In this document: positions 33,742-41,986 of the stretch, one piece after another
How the letters are laid out: every line of letters starts with the position of its first letter
Position numbering within the stretch: the stretch's first letter is position 1
Origin: Streptomyces tirandamycinicus
GTDB taxonomy: Bacteria > Actinomycetota > Actinomycetes > Streptomycetales > Streptomycetaceae
Assembly: GCF_003097515.1 (NCBI RefSeq)
Contig: NZ_CP029188.1
Location: 4,165,001 to 4,229,000 of the forward strand
DNA length: 64,000 bases
Direction: 5' to 3'
Translations under genes and position numbers: made by a program
The notes under the pieces: generated by a model
Seen by the model: only the letters and a program-made list of their open reading frames with translations
Told to the model about the DNA's origin: nothing
Databases searched by the model: none

Positions 33742-35310
33742 GTGAAGGGGATTCGGGCGATGCCTTCGATCCGGCTGCGGATACTCGTGACCTGTCTCGT
33801 CCTGGTGCTCGCCGGAGTCGGTGCCTGGCGGCTGCTGCCGGATGAGGACCCGCGTACGCCGATCACCGTGGGGACGACCGACGTGGTCACGTCCCTGGAC
33901 CCGGCCGGGGCGTACGACGCCGGGTCCTGGGCGTTGTACGGCAACGTCTTCCAGTCGCTGCTGACCTTCCGGCCCGGTTCGGCCACTCCGGTCCCCGACG
34001 CGGCGGAGAGCTGCGCCTTCACGGGGCTGAACCTGCAGTCGTACCGCTGTGAGCTCCGCGACGACCTCACCTTCGGCAACGGCCGCAGGGTCACGGCGCA
34101 GGACGTCAAGCACTCCTTCGACCGGTTGCTGCGGATCAGGTCGGACGTCGGTCCGCAGACCCTGTTCAGCACGCTCAGGTCGGTCACCGCGGAGGGCCGG
34201 AGCGTGATCTTCAGTCTCGGCTCACGCGACGCCACCTTCCCGCACAAGATCGCGACGGGTGCCGGCTCGATCGTCGACCGCTCGGTGTATCCGGCGGACT
34301 CGCTCCGCCGGGGCGGCAGCGTCGACGGGTCCGGCCCCTACCTGCTCGGGGAGTACCGTCCCGGCGCCGGTGCCACGCTGAAGCCCAACCGCTCCTACCG
34401 GGGGGCCGTGACCAAGCGCGGCGGGCCCGTGGTGATCCGCTACTTCGAGCGGTCCGAGCAGCTCGCGGCGGCCTGGAAGGCCGGGAGCGTCGACGTCGCC
34501 CACCGCCAGTTACCTCCGTCGGTCATCGCCGGCCTGGAGAGCGGCGACGACCCGGTGCGGATCGACGAGGCCGACAGCTCCGAGATCCGCAACCTGGTCT
34601 TCAACGTCCGCGAGGGCGAGCCCTTCGCGGAGAAGTCCGTGCGGCGGGCGGTCGCCGCCGTCGTCGACCGCGCCGCCATCGCGACCACGGTCCACAAGAC
34701 CACGGTCGAACCGCTCTACTCCCTCGTCCCGCAGGGCATCAGCGGGCACAGCACCTCGTTCTTCGACGCCTATCCGCAGCCGGACCGGGATCTGGCGGCG
34801 GAACTGCTGGAGGACGCGGGCGTGCAGACGCCGGTGCGGTTCACCCTCGCCCACCGGGAGGACGGCGCGGCGGCCGCGGAGGCCGCGGAGCTGCGCCGCC
34901 AGCTCGAGAGCACCGGGCTGTTCGAGGTGCGGCTGACCGCGGTGGAGTGGCGGGCGTTCCAGAAGGGTTACGCCGCCGGGAGGTACGACGCGTACACCGT
35001 CGGCTGGCTGCCGGACTTCCCGGACGCCGACAACTTCGTCCAGCCCCTGGTCGGGCGGGACTCCAGCCTGCGTTCCGGCTACCGGAGCACACTGGTCGAC
35101 CGGCTGATCCAGTCCACCCGGCAGTACGGCGACCGGAGCCGTGCATCCAGGGACTTCCGGTCGATCCAGGACGCGGTGGCGGAGGACGTCCCGCTCGTGC
35201 CGCTGTGGCAGAAGAAGGACTACGTGCTCAGCAACGAGGACGTCGCCGGTTCTCAGAACCTGTCGGACGGCACCGGGATCTGGCGGCTGTGGGAGCTCGG
35301 CTGGCTGTGA
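33742..35310 (+). CDS. ABC transporter substrate-binding protein, peptide/nickel family 5
   Basis: A 522-residue extracytoplasmic binding protein of the oligopeptide/nickel type (SBP_bac_5). A basic start and one hydrophobic helix (ILVTCLVLVLAGVGAWRLL) anchor it; no lipobox cysteine is present. DVVTSLDPAGAYDAGSWALY, LRDDLTFGNGRRVTAQDVKHSFDRLL and GSGPYLLGEYRPG are typical. No permease or ATPase genes lie next to it, so it is an orphan receptor. The GTG at 33742 follows AGGGG by 5 bases; a GTG two codons earlier is also possible. Confidence 0.88.
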   Translation: MKGIRAMPSIRLRILVTCLVLVLAGVGAWRLLPDEDPRTPITVGTTDVVTSLDPAGAYDAGSWALYGNVFQSLLTFRPGSATPVPDAAESCAFTGLNLQSYRCELRDDLTFGNGRRVTAQDVKHSFDRLLRIRSDVGPQTLFSTLRSVTAEGRSVIFSLGSRDATFPHKIATGAGSIVDRSVYPADSLRRGGSVDGSGPYLLGEYRPGAGATLKPNRSYRGAVTKRGGPVVIRYFERSEQLAAAWKAGSVDVAHRQLPPSVIAGLESGDDPVRIDEADSSEIRNLVFNVREGEPFAEKSVRRAVAAVVDRAAIATTVHKTTVEPLYSLVPQGISGHSTSFFDAYPQPDRDLAAELLEDAGVQTPVRFTLAHREDGAAAAEAAELRRQLESTGLFEVRLTAVEWRAFQKGYAAGRYDAYTVGWLPDFPDADNFVQPLVGRDSSLRSGYRSTLVDRLIQSTRQYGDRSRASRDFRSIQDAVAEDVPLVPLWQKKDYVLSNEDVAGSQNLSDGTGIWRLWELGWL

Positions 35311-35410
35311 GGCCCCGGGGCCGCCCGGGCGATCGGGCCGTTCCGGCCGGGTTCACATCACACCGTCGGGGAGGGCCCGGCCCGGGTGCGAGGGCCGCGG
35401 AGCGCCCGGG

Positions 35411-35528
35411 TGGTGCGACCGTTGCGGCCGGTCCGCCCGAGTCGTGCGCCCGAGCGGAGCGCCCGAGCGGTGCGCCCGAGCGGTGCGCCCGAGTGGTGCG
35501 CCCGAGTGGTGCGACCGTTGCGGCCGGT
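35411..35528. repeat. 13-14-bp tandem repeats bracketed by a 22-bp direct repeat
   Basis: TGGTGCGACCGTTGCGGCCGGT... (22 bases) occurs at 35411-35432 and again at 35507-35528. Between the copies are about five imperfect copies of TGCGCCCGAGCGG. It lies between the binding-protein gene and the convergent TetR gene. It is not CRISPR-like because there are no unique spacers. Confidence 0.8.
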
Positions 35529-36338
35529 TCACGGCGTGGAACCGCGCCCCCGGCGGCCGCCCCTCCCGTCGTTCCCCTTGCTCGGGGAGCTGCGGCCCGC
35601 CGTCCGTCCTGGCTTGCCCGAGGCGGCCATGCCCGCGGCCGTCGGCATGAAGTCCCTCAGCAGTTCGTGGGTCTCCTGTACCAGGGGACGCAGGATGCGG
35701 AACCGGGAGAGCGAGATCGCCCGGGCGGTCACCGGTGCGAGCCGCTCGACGAGGCGGCGGCTGTTGGCGCAGCCCTCGGAGCGGTCGTACACCCAGAACA
35801 GCACCAGACCCATCTGCTGGAGCCAGAGCAACCGCGGCAGCGCATCGGCCAGTTCGGGGTCGACCTTGACGGCGGCCCCGGACAGCACCCGCCGGTGGAC
35901 GTCGACGGCCGCTTCCCGGGGGCCCTCCGACTCGGGTGAGAAGGGGCTGAGCGGGCTGTCCGGGTCTGCCGCGTTCTTGAAGAACTGGGACGCGAACTCG
36001 TGGTACGGCTCGGCGATGTCCAGCCAGCCGAGCAGGACTCCGCGGATGCGTGCCGCGAGGTCCTTCTCGCCGCCGTCCAGGACCTCGGCGGCCGCCGCCT
36101 GGTGCTGCTCGGCGATCCGGTCGTAGAAGCCCTGGACGAGGTGTTCCTTGGAGGAGAAGTAGTAGTAGGCATTGCCCACGGAGACCCCGGCCTCCTGGGC
36201 GATGGCCCGCATCGTCGTCCTGTCGTAGCCGCGTTCCTGGAAGAGCCGGAGGGCGGTCTCGAGGATGAGGGTGCGGGTCTGCTCGCTCTTCGCGGGCTTG
36301 GTGGCCCGGTCCTGCTTCTCGTCCGTCACGTCGTTCAC
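35529..36338 (-). CDS. TetR-family transcriptional regulator
   Basis: 269 residues. The N-terminal TetR helix-turn-helix is clear: TRTLILETALRLFQERGYDR and TMRAIAQEAGVSVGNAYYYF. The remainder is a ligand-binding domain with LARIRGVLLGWLDIAEPYHEFA. The C-terminus is basic and low-complexity (KGNDGRGGRRGRGSTP). It is the third gene of an operon with the DUF393 and membrane protein genes, 11 bases apart, so autoregulation through the palindromes at 37202-37259 is likely. GTG at 36338 is chosen; GTG at 36329 is the alternative. The ligand is unknown. Confidence 0.9.
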   Translation of the reverse strand: MNDVTDEKQDRATKPAKSEQTRTLILETALRLFQERGYDRTTMRAIAQEAGVSVGNAYYYFSSKEHLVQGFYDRIAEQHQAAAAEVLDGGEKDLAARIRGVLLGWLDIAEPYHEFASQFFKNAADPDSPLSPFSPESEGPREAAVDVHRRVLSGAAVKVDPELADALPRLLWLQQMGLVLFWVYDRSEGCANSRRLVERLAPVTARAISLSRFRILRPLVQETHELLRDFMPTAAGMAASGKPGRTAGRSSPSKGNDGRGGRRGRGSTP

Positions 36339-36349
36339 GGTGAGCGAGC

Positions 36350-36757
36350 CTAGCCGGGCGGGGCCGGTACCTCGCACCGCCCTTCGCAGGGGGCGGCCGT
36401 GAGCTCGCGGTACTTCGCGGCGGCGAGGACGGTCACCTTGGCGAACGGCTGCCCGGCGGGGGTGCTCAGCCAGTGCGCCTTGGGCCGGTGCTCGGCCAGT
36501 GCCCAGAGGCAGACGATCCAGGCGGCGGTGGACCGGTACACCTGCCCCCGGTCTCCGATCACGGTGATCTCCCGGAGGGTGCTCTCGTGGTCGAGGGCCG
36601 GGAAGCGGCGCCTGGCCTCCTCGGACGCCGCCGGGACGAGGTCCAGTGGGACGAGCTGCCGCTGCCGCAGCAGCCAGTGGCGCAGATGGACGCAGAGCGG
36701 GCACTGCGCGTCGTACAGCACCGTCAGTCTCGCCACGGGGACTCCCACGGCGCTCAC
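36350..36757 (-). CDS. DCC-family (DUF393) thiol-disulfide oxidoreductase-like protein
   Basis: 135 residues. The N-terminal LTVLYDAQCPLCVHLRHWL contains the DxxCxxC signature of the DCC family, a thioredoxin-like fold. The CLWALAEHRPKAHWL stretch also fits. The GTG start overlaps the stop of the upstream membrane protein gene (GTGA), so they are translationally coupled. Function in the family is poorly defined; a redox role is inferred from the CPLC pair. Confidence 0.88.
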   Translation of the reverse strand: MSAVGVPVARLTVLYDAQCPLCVHLRHWLLRQRQLVPLDLVPAASEEARRRFPALDHESTLREITVIGDRGQVYRSTAAWIVCLWALAEHRPKAHWLSTPAGQPFAKVTVLAAAKYRELTAAPCEGRCEVPAPPG

Positions 36758-37188
36758 GCACCCGTGGCGGGCGCTGCCCAGGGCCCCTGGCCGGCCGGTC
36801 CGGTCCAGCCCTGCGGCGGGACCGGCGGGGTCTGCTCGCGCTCCATCACCCCGCGCCGGCGGATCCGGTTGAGCACATAGACGTTGGCGAGGTGCATCAC
36901 ACCGAGGACGAGCAGGACGACTCCGAGCTTCACCGAGAGGGCCTCGAACAGCCGCCGGGCGTCGGCCACGGCCTGGTCCTGGCCGAGGTGGAGGGCGACG
37001 AAGCCGAGGTTGACGAGGTAGAAGCCCACCACCAGCAGGTGGTTGACGGCGTCCGCGAGCTTCTCGTTCCCGTGCAGGACGTCGGCGAGGAAGATCCGTC
37101 CGTTCCTGCTGAGCGTACGGGCCACCCAGACGGTGAGCGCGACGCTGATCAGCAGGTAGACGACGTACGCGACAACAGTGAGGTCCAT
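36754..37188 (-). CDS. Small membrane protein of the TetR-controlled operon
   Basis: 144 residues with three membrane helices: LTVVAYVVYLLISVALTVWV, LLVVGFYLVNLGFVALHL and LGVVLLVLGVMHLANVYVL. A soluble Pro/Gly-rich C-terminus follows. GGGAGGG precedes the ATG at 37188. It is the first gene of the operon, directly behind the promoter and the two palindromic sites. No family name was recognised with confidence. A partner role in redox or membrane stress with the DCC protein is inference. Confidence 0.8.
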   Translation of the reverse strand: MDLTVVAYVVYLLISVALTVWVARTLSRNGRIFLADVLHGNEKLADAVNHLLVVGFYLVNLGFVALHLGQDQAVADARRLFEALSVKLGVVLLVLGVMHLANVYVLNRIRRRGVMEREQTPPVPPQGWTGPAGQGPWAAPATGA

Positions 37189-37201
37189 GCCCCACCCTCC
37201 C

Positions 37202-37259
37202 TTGAACGTGTTCAAAAGGTTGTGTCCATGACTGTAGCGCTCCTCTTGAACGCGTTCAA
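37202..37259 (-). promoter_or_regulatory. Promoter with two TTGAAC-N2-GTTCAA operators
   Basis: Two 14-bp palindromes, TTGAACGTGTTCAA (37202-37215) and TTGAACGCGTTCAA (37246-37259), lie upstream of the operon. On the minus strand the second supplies TTGAAC as a -35 element, followed after 17 bases by TACAGT (complement of 37231-37236) as a -10. One operator therefore covers the -35 and the other lies just after the start of transcription. The arrangement suits repression by the TetR protein encoded at the end of the operon. The second site also faces the hydrolase gene on the other strand. Confidence 0.85.
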
Positions 37260-37323
37260 GTCGGTGAGGTCCGGTGGGATGTCGACGGGCGGAGCGCGCC
37301 CGGGGGCCCGTAGGGTCGGCCGG

Positions 37324-37665
37324 ATGACGCTTGCTCACGATGTGGCGGGGGACGGCCCCGTGGTGGTGCTCCTGCACTCGTCGGTCTGCGACCGCCGGAT
37401 GTGGGACGAGCAGAGGGACGCACTGGCCGGGGCCGGGTACCGGGTCGTGCGCCCCGACTTCCGGGGCTTCGGCGACACCCCGGCCGAGGCCGTGCGCCCG
37501 TACCGCGACGCGGACGACGTCGTCGCTCTTCTGGACACCCTCGGGATGAGGTGCGTGGCCCTCGTCGGGGCGCAGCCACGGCGCAGCCTCTCAAACCGGG
37601 ACCACCAACTACCCCTGACGGACCCACCGCCTCCCACACGCAGAAACTCACCACCAGTCAAATAG
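37324..37665 (+). pseudogene. Truncated alpha/beta hydrolase
   Basis: The first ~80 residues match the start of an alpha/beta hydrolase: DGPVVVLLHSSVCDRRMWDEQ, VVRPDFRGFGDT and MRCVALVGA. The nucleophile elbow (normally GxSxGG) should come next, but after about base 37572 the frame continues into unrelated sequence (PRRSLSNRDHQLPLTD) and stops at 37665. The catalytic Ser, Asp and His are all missing, and the remaining two-thirds is not in the window. The junction marks the left boundary of a foreign or rearranged segment. The promoter side with the TetR palindromes is intact. Confidence 0.85.
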
Positions 37666-37876
37666 CCTCGTTGACAGCGCTGTTCGAGGCCAAAGTGGAT
37701 CAGGCCACTGCGGGAGATCACCGAGACGCGCCCACTCACAGGCGTGAACCCCAGGGCCGGGAACGGCGTAGTGAGGAGCGAGAAGAGGCGGCAGAGACCC
37801 GAGGCACCCGCACCCGCGTACGCCTCTCGCACCTCTGCCGGCAACCGGAACCATCCGACTCAGACCAAAGGAAGCG
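37572..37876. other. Unassigned junction sequence
   Basis: About 300 bases between the hydrolase break and the esterase gene. Base composition is lower in GC than the flanks and no protein family is recognisable on either strand. It may be the eroded end of a mobile element. Confidence 0.4.
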
Positions 37877-38788
37877 GTGAAGCCACGCACTACTCGTCTC
37901 TCACGCTGTCGCGCGGCTGCGCTCAGCGCGGCCATCACCTCTGGCGCACTGGCATGCGCGATGCTGCCCTCAGCCGCACATGCGACGCCCCATCACGCCA
38001 GATCGCTCGACTACGTCGCACTCGGTGACTCCTACGCCGCTGCTCCGGGCGTGCCGGAGCAGATCGATCCGGCGTGCGCCCGCTCCAGCAGCAACTACCC
38101 CCATCTCGTCGCGGCGCGGAACAAGGCCCGTCTCACGGACGTCACCTGTTCCGGGGCGACCACAGCGGACCTGGCCGTCGCCCAGGGTGCCGTTCCCGCG
38201 CAGTACGACGCCCTCTCCCGGAAGACGGACCTCGTCACCGTGAGTATCGGCGGCAACGACATCGGCTTCTCCAAGGTGCTCGGGCGCTGCGCCGCGCTGG
38301 CCGCCGGGGCCCCGTCAGCGAGCCCATGCCGCGACGACCTCACGCAGGGCGGCGCCGACCAGGTCGAGCAGAGCATCGCGGCCACGGCGCCGAAGATCTC
38401 CCGGGTGATCGCCGAGATCCGCAGCCGGGCCCCGCGAGCCAGGATCCTCATGGTCGGCTACCCGTCGCTCTTCCCCGACAGCGGAGTCGGCTGCACAAGC
38501 CCCGGCGTCCCCATCGCCGCGGGCGACTTCGCCTTTCTGCGGGACAAGACGAAGGCCCTCAACGCCATGATCGCCCGCCGAGCCGAGCTCGGCGGCGCCA
38601 CGTACGTCGACACGTACACGCCCACCATCAACCACGACATGTGCCGTCCCGTCGGGGAACGCTGGATCGAGAACCTCGCTCCCCAGCCCCAGGCGGCGCC
38701 CGTCCATCCGAACGCGCAGGGCGAGCAGGCCATGGCGAAAGCCGTGAACCGTGCGCTGTCCCGGTGCGGCGGAGCCCACCGAGTCTGA
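37877..38788 (+). CDS. Secreted SGNH/GDSL esterase-lipase
   Basis: 303 residues. A basic N-terminus and hydrophobic segment (AALSAAITSGALACAMLPS) ending AAHA form a signal peptide; the mature protein starts around residue 36. The SGNH blocks are seen: ALGDSYAAAPG (nucleophile Ser), the Gly block after TCSGATTADL, SIGGNDIGF (Asn) and VHPNAQGEQAMA (His, with Asp equivalent upstream). Three cysteine pairs would form disulfides as in Streptomyces lipases. GTG start at 37877 with AAGGAAG upstream. It is the first intact gene of the rearranged segment. Confidence 0.9.
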   Translation: MKPRTTRLSRCRAAALSAAITSGALACAMLPSAAHATPHHARSLDYVALGDSYAAAPGVPEQIDPACARSSSNYPHLVAARNKARLTDVTCSGATTADLAVAQGAVPAQYDALSRKTDLVTVSIGGNDIGFSKVLGRCAALAAGAPSASPCRDDLTQGGADQVEQSIAATAPKISRVIAEIRSRAPRARILMVGYPSLFPDSGVGCTSPGVPIAAGDFAFLRDKTKALNAMIARRAELGGATYVDTYTPTINHDMCRPVGERWIENLAPQPQAAPVHPNAQGEQAMAKAVNRALSRCGGAHRV

Positions 38789-38907
38789 TCGCTCCGGTTC
38801 CTGGGTGAGACGGCGGCGGCATGCACCCGGCACCTCCTTCAAGGGCCCGCTCTCCGGAGACCACCGAAGGAGGTGCCCATGTGCCATCCCTGATCTTGCG
38901 TGGGTAT

Positions 38908-38925
38908 CCCCGGCTTCAGCCGGGG
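38908..38925. repeat. Hairpin resembling an IS605/TnpB element end
   Basis: CCCCGGC-TTCA-GCCGGGG forms a 7-bp stem followed by GAGAAAAACG. Two more small stems follow (CCTCC/GGAGG at 38938-38952, GGCGC/GCGCC at 38951-38963). The TTCA-loop hairpin resembles the one at 39345-39364 and the ends of TnpB transposons I know from actinobacteria. It may be the end of a second, lost copy. Confidence 0.5.
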
Positions 38926-39055
38926 AGAAAAACGTATCCTCCGGGCCGGAGGCGCGCAGCGCCGGAGTTCGCTGCGTCTTTGGGGTGAGGGTCAGGTAGG
39001 CCGCTTCTGGCCCTCGATGTGACAAGCGGGCGTCTTCCTGCCCAACGGGGCCGCC

Positions 39056-39337
39056 GTGAAGGCCGGACTCAACCACTCGATCTCGGATGCCGGATGGGGG
39101 GTGTTCCTGACGATCCCGCACGCAAAGGCTGAAAGCGCCGGACGGGAAGTGATCACCGTGGACCCCCGCAACACCTCCCGGACCTGCCCCGAATGCGGGC
39201 ACGTCGCAGCGGAGAACCGGTCCACCCAGGAGAAGTTCCACTGTCAGTCCTGCGGCCACCAGGCGCACGCGGACACAGTGGGCGCCCTGAACGTTCTACG
39301 GGCCGGGCTGGTCCGTCGCGACGCCAACCCGGCATAG
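39056..39337 (+). pseudogene. C-terminal remnant of TnpB (IS605/IS1341-type RNA-guided nuclease)
   Basis: 93 residues corresponding to the end of TnpB. KAGLNHSISDAGWGVFL leads into the zinc ribbon: NTSRTCPECGHVAAENRS and FHCQSCGHQAHADTVGALN. The two CxxC pairs and the final RuvC aspartate (ADTVGALNVLR) are present, but the first ~300 residues with the other RuvC acidic residues are missing and a stop lies in frame at 39020. It cannot be an active nuclease. The right end is retained downstream at 39341-39373. Confidence 0.9.
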
Positions 39338-39340
39338 CGA

Positions 39341-39373
39341 GAAGCCCTTTCGTTCACGAGGGGGAGGAGTCAC
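39341..39373 (+). mobile_element. Right end of the TnpB element / 3' end of omega RNA
   Basis: Just after the tnpB stop, GAAGCCCTTTCG-TTCA-CGAGGGGG (stem 39345-39352 with 39357-39364) is followed by GAGGAGTCAC at 39364-39373. In TnpB transposons this end forms the last hairpin of the guide (omega) RNA and the sequence after it acts as guide. Here the guide position would begin at about 39374. With the nuclease truncated, any RNA would have no partner in cis. Confidence 0.65.
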
Positions 39374-39410
39374 TGCCAGGACCGCCACGTCGGCCGCGAT
39401 GGAGCTCACC

Positions 39411-39618
39411 GTCAAAAAATTCGGCCTTCTACGTCGGCATCGCACTCGGCAGCCGGCTCGGCGGCGCCGTCATCGCCCGCTGGCACGGCGTCCTCCCTCC
39501 TGTTCCGGCGGGTGGAACCGCGCTGGTCACCGGCGGGCTGCTGCTCAGTGCGGTCACCGGGTGGCTGCTGCGTGGCAGGCCCACTACGGAGGAGCCCAGG
39601 GTCGCCGCCGCTGTGTGA
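39411..39618 (+). pseudogene. C-terminal fragment of an MFS transporter
   Basis: Residues SAFYVGIALGSRLGGAVIARW followed by a hydrophobic helix (GTALVTGGLLLSAVTGWLL) match the last two helices of DHA1-type MFS drug exporters. No start codon or preceding helices are present. The TnpB element end lies just upstream, so element insertion or deletion removed the rest. The following 200 bases to 39819 are non-coding. Confidence 0.7.
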
Positions 39619-39819
39619 CGAGTCCTCCAGGCCCCGGCCGCCCGCACACCGGGCAATGACTGTCACTCTTCGTAGCCATGCAGGCCGCCGGTGCAGCCAG
39701 AGACTTGGCGAGGCGCCCGTTTCTGTCGGCCGAGGGGCTCTCTCCCGGATGAGGCCCCGGTGTTCGTGTTTCAATGAGATCAAGGAAGAATCCCATTAAA
39801 GGGGATTGGACAGCCAGAA

Positions 39820-41955
39820 ATGCGGCGCACCGATTTGGACAGCCGACGAGGTGATCCTCTTGACGTGGCGTTCAGCGCTACGGCGATCATTGACGGTCAC
39901 GGCATCGTGCAGGGCTGGAGCGAGGGCGCCGAGCTGCTCCTCGGCTACCGCACCGATGAGGTCTTGGGGCGGTCGGCAGCAGTCCTGCTTGCTGAAGAGA
40001 TGACTGAGGAAAGTCGTCGGTCTCTGGCCGGCCGGGAGTGGTGGAGCGGGAGGGTCGCGCTGCGGCACAGGGAAGGCCGAAGTCTCATCGTGGCCCTCCT
40101 CGCACACCGTCGGACATCTCCCGGCGAGTCCGGTGGATGGGCCCTGGAGACCGCGGTGACCGGCCTGCCGGATCGCCCGGGAAAGCCATCCGGTCGGAGA
40201 GGCGACGCATCCGTTGTCGCGCATGACGCGACCGAACGGCACTGGCCCAGGGAACGCCTCCTGCTGCTCAACGAGGCCGGCACGCGGATCGGCAGCACGC
40301 TGGAGGTTGCACAAACGGTGCAGGAGCTGCTGGATGTGACCGTTCCCCGGTTCGCGGACTTTGCCTGCGTCGACTTGCTTGCCTTTGTCGGTCAGAGAGG
40401 TGAACCGCCTCCTGACCCGGTGACCGGCCCGATCGTCCTGAACCGCACGGCTCAACGGTCCGTCCTTGAGAACATGCCCGAGGCCCTGGGTGACGTGGGC
40501 TCGATGGCCGCCTATTCCGCGTTCTCGCCGCCGACCGATTGCCTGGCTGTCGGCGGTCAGGCCGCCAGGTACGAGATGACTGATGCCGTCATCAACCGGT
40601 GGTCGCCCAACGATCCTTCTCAGGCAGCCGGCATCCGGGCGACGGGAATGCACGCGGTGATCGTCGCGCCCGTACGCGCACGGGGCGTCACCCTGGGTGT
40701 GGTGTGTTTCGCCCGGCACGTGCACTCCGAGCCCTACACCGAGGACGATGTGCTCCTGGCCGAGGAGATCACAGCCAGGGCCGCCATCTGCATCGACAAC
40801 GCCCGTCTCTACACCCGCGAGCGGACCACCGCCGTGGACCTTCAGCGCAGCCTGCTCCCGGAGAAGCTGCCCGATCAGACCGCGGTCGAGGTTGCTTCCC
40901 GCTATCTGCCCGCAGTAGTCCGAGCAGGCGTGGGCGGTGACTGGTTCGACGTGATCCCGATATCGGGCGGCCGCGTCGCCCTGGTCGTCGGCGACGTTGT
41001 CGGGCACGGTGTCCAGGCATCCGCCACCATGTGCCGCATACGCACCGCGGTGCGGACCTTGGCCGAAATCGATCTGGCACCGGACGAACTGCTGACGCAC
41101 CTCGATGACCTGGTCATGCTCCTCTCGGCGGAACTCCTGTCCACGAAGGCCGAGACCGCCGGGGGCTTTGGCGCCACCTGTCTGTACGTCGTCTACGACC
41201 CGGTGACGCGCCGGTGCACGCTCGCTCGCGCCGGGCACCCACCGCCCGTTGTCGTCACCCCGAACGGCACCGCGGACTTCCTCGACCTGCCGGCCGGCCC
41301 GCCACTCGGACTGGGAGGCCTGCCGTTCGAGTCCGTGGACATCGAGCTGCCCGAAGGCAGTCTCCTCGCTCTCTATACGGACGGTCTCATTGGAAAGCGT
41401 GGCCAGAACATCGAGAAGAGACTCGACACGCTGCTTGAGGAACTCGGCCGGCCTGCACCGTCGCTGAACTCCCTGTGCGACGGCGTGCTCGGGGCTCTGC
41501 TTTCTCCCCAGCCAGTGGACGACATCGCCCTTCTGGTCGCCCGTACTCGCGCCTTGAACGCCCACCAGGTCGCCACCTGGGACGTCGAATCCGATCCGGC
41601 CGTTGTTGCGCAGGTCCGCGCGAAGGTACATGCTCAACTGGCCGCTTGGGGACTTGACGATCTGCTGTTCACCACGGAATTGATAGTGAGCGAATTGGTC
41701 ACCAACGCCATTCGCTATGGTCAGCCTCCCATCCGACTGCGGCTGATCCACGACAGAACGCTGATCTGCGAAGTCTCCGACTCCAACCCCACCGCCCCCC
41801 ACATGCGACGGGCCCGCGTCTTCGACGAGGGCGGCCGTGGTCTGCTGCTGGTGGCGCAACTCAGTCAGCGCTGGGGAACACGTCACACGCGGACAGGCAA
41901 GACCATCTGGGCTGAGCAGTTCATTTCAGCGGCTTCGGAAGAGAGCTCGCTGTAG
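39820..41955 (+). CDS. PAS-GAF-SpoIIE phosphatase-HATPase signalling protein
   Basis: 711 residues. A PAS domain (about 15-125, FSATAIIDGHGIVQGWSEGA), a GAF domain (about 145-330), a PP2C-type SpoIIE phosphatase (about 335-550, with GGDWFDVIP, VGDVVGHG and PVDDIALLVAR), and a C-terminal RsbW-like ATPase (about 580-705, SELVTNAIRYGQPP and DEGGRGLLLV). It probably senses a signal and reverses phosphorylation of an anti-sigma antagonist while its own kinase domain may act as an anti-sigma. No partner genes lie adjacent. It is cargo of the rearranged segment, with lower GC in codon third positions than its core neighbours. Confidence 0.93.
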   Translation: MRRTDLDSRRGDPLDVAFSATAIIDGHGIVQGWSEGAELLLGYRTDEVLGRSAAVLLAEEMTEESRRSLAGREWWSGRVALRHREGRSLIVALLAHRRTSPGESGGWALETAVTGLPDRPGKPSGRRGDASVVAHDATERHWPRERLLLLNEAGTRIGSTLEVAQTVQELLDVTVPRFADFACVDLLAFVGQRGEPPPDPVTGPIVLNRTAQRSVLENMPEALGDVGSMAAYSAFSPPTDCLAVGGQAARYEMTDAVINRWSPNDPSQAAGIRATGMHAVIVAPVRARGVTLGVVCFARHVHSEPYTEDDVLLAEEITARAAICIDNARLYTRERTTAVDLQRSLLPEKLPDQTAVEVASRYLPAVVRAGVGGDWFDVIPISGGRVALVVGDVVGHGVQASATMCRIRTAVRTLAEIDLAPDELLTHLDDLVMLLSAELLSTKAETAGGFGATCLYVVYDPVTRRCTLARAGHPPPVVVTPNGTADFLDLPAGPPLGLGGLPFESVDIELPEGSLLALYTDGLIGKRGQNIEKRLDTLLEELGRPAPSLNSLCDGVLGALLSPQPVDDIALLVARTRALNAHQVATWDVESDPAVVAQVRAKVHAQLAAWGLDDLLFTTELIVSELVTNAIRYGQPPIRLRLIHDRTLICEVSDSNPTAPHMRRARVFDEGGRGLLLVAQLSQRWGTRHTRTGKTIWAEQFISAASEESSL

Positions 41956-41964
41956 GCCCCGGAC

Positions 41965-41986
41965 CCCCAGGCCTTGGAGCCTGGGG
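41965..41986 (+). terminator. Terminator hairpin after the SpoIIE-type gene
   Basis: CCCCAGGC (41965-41972) and GCCTGGGG (41979-41986) flank a CTTGGA loop, starting 9 bases after the stop. The following 230 bases to 42219 contain no supported gene and probably include the right edge of the rearranged segment. Confidence 0.75.

Noticed and set aside
35411..35528. Possible CRISPR-like array
   Set aside because: Repeat units are adjacent and degenerate without unique spacers, and there are no cas genes.
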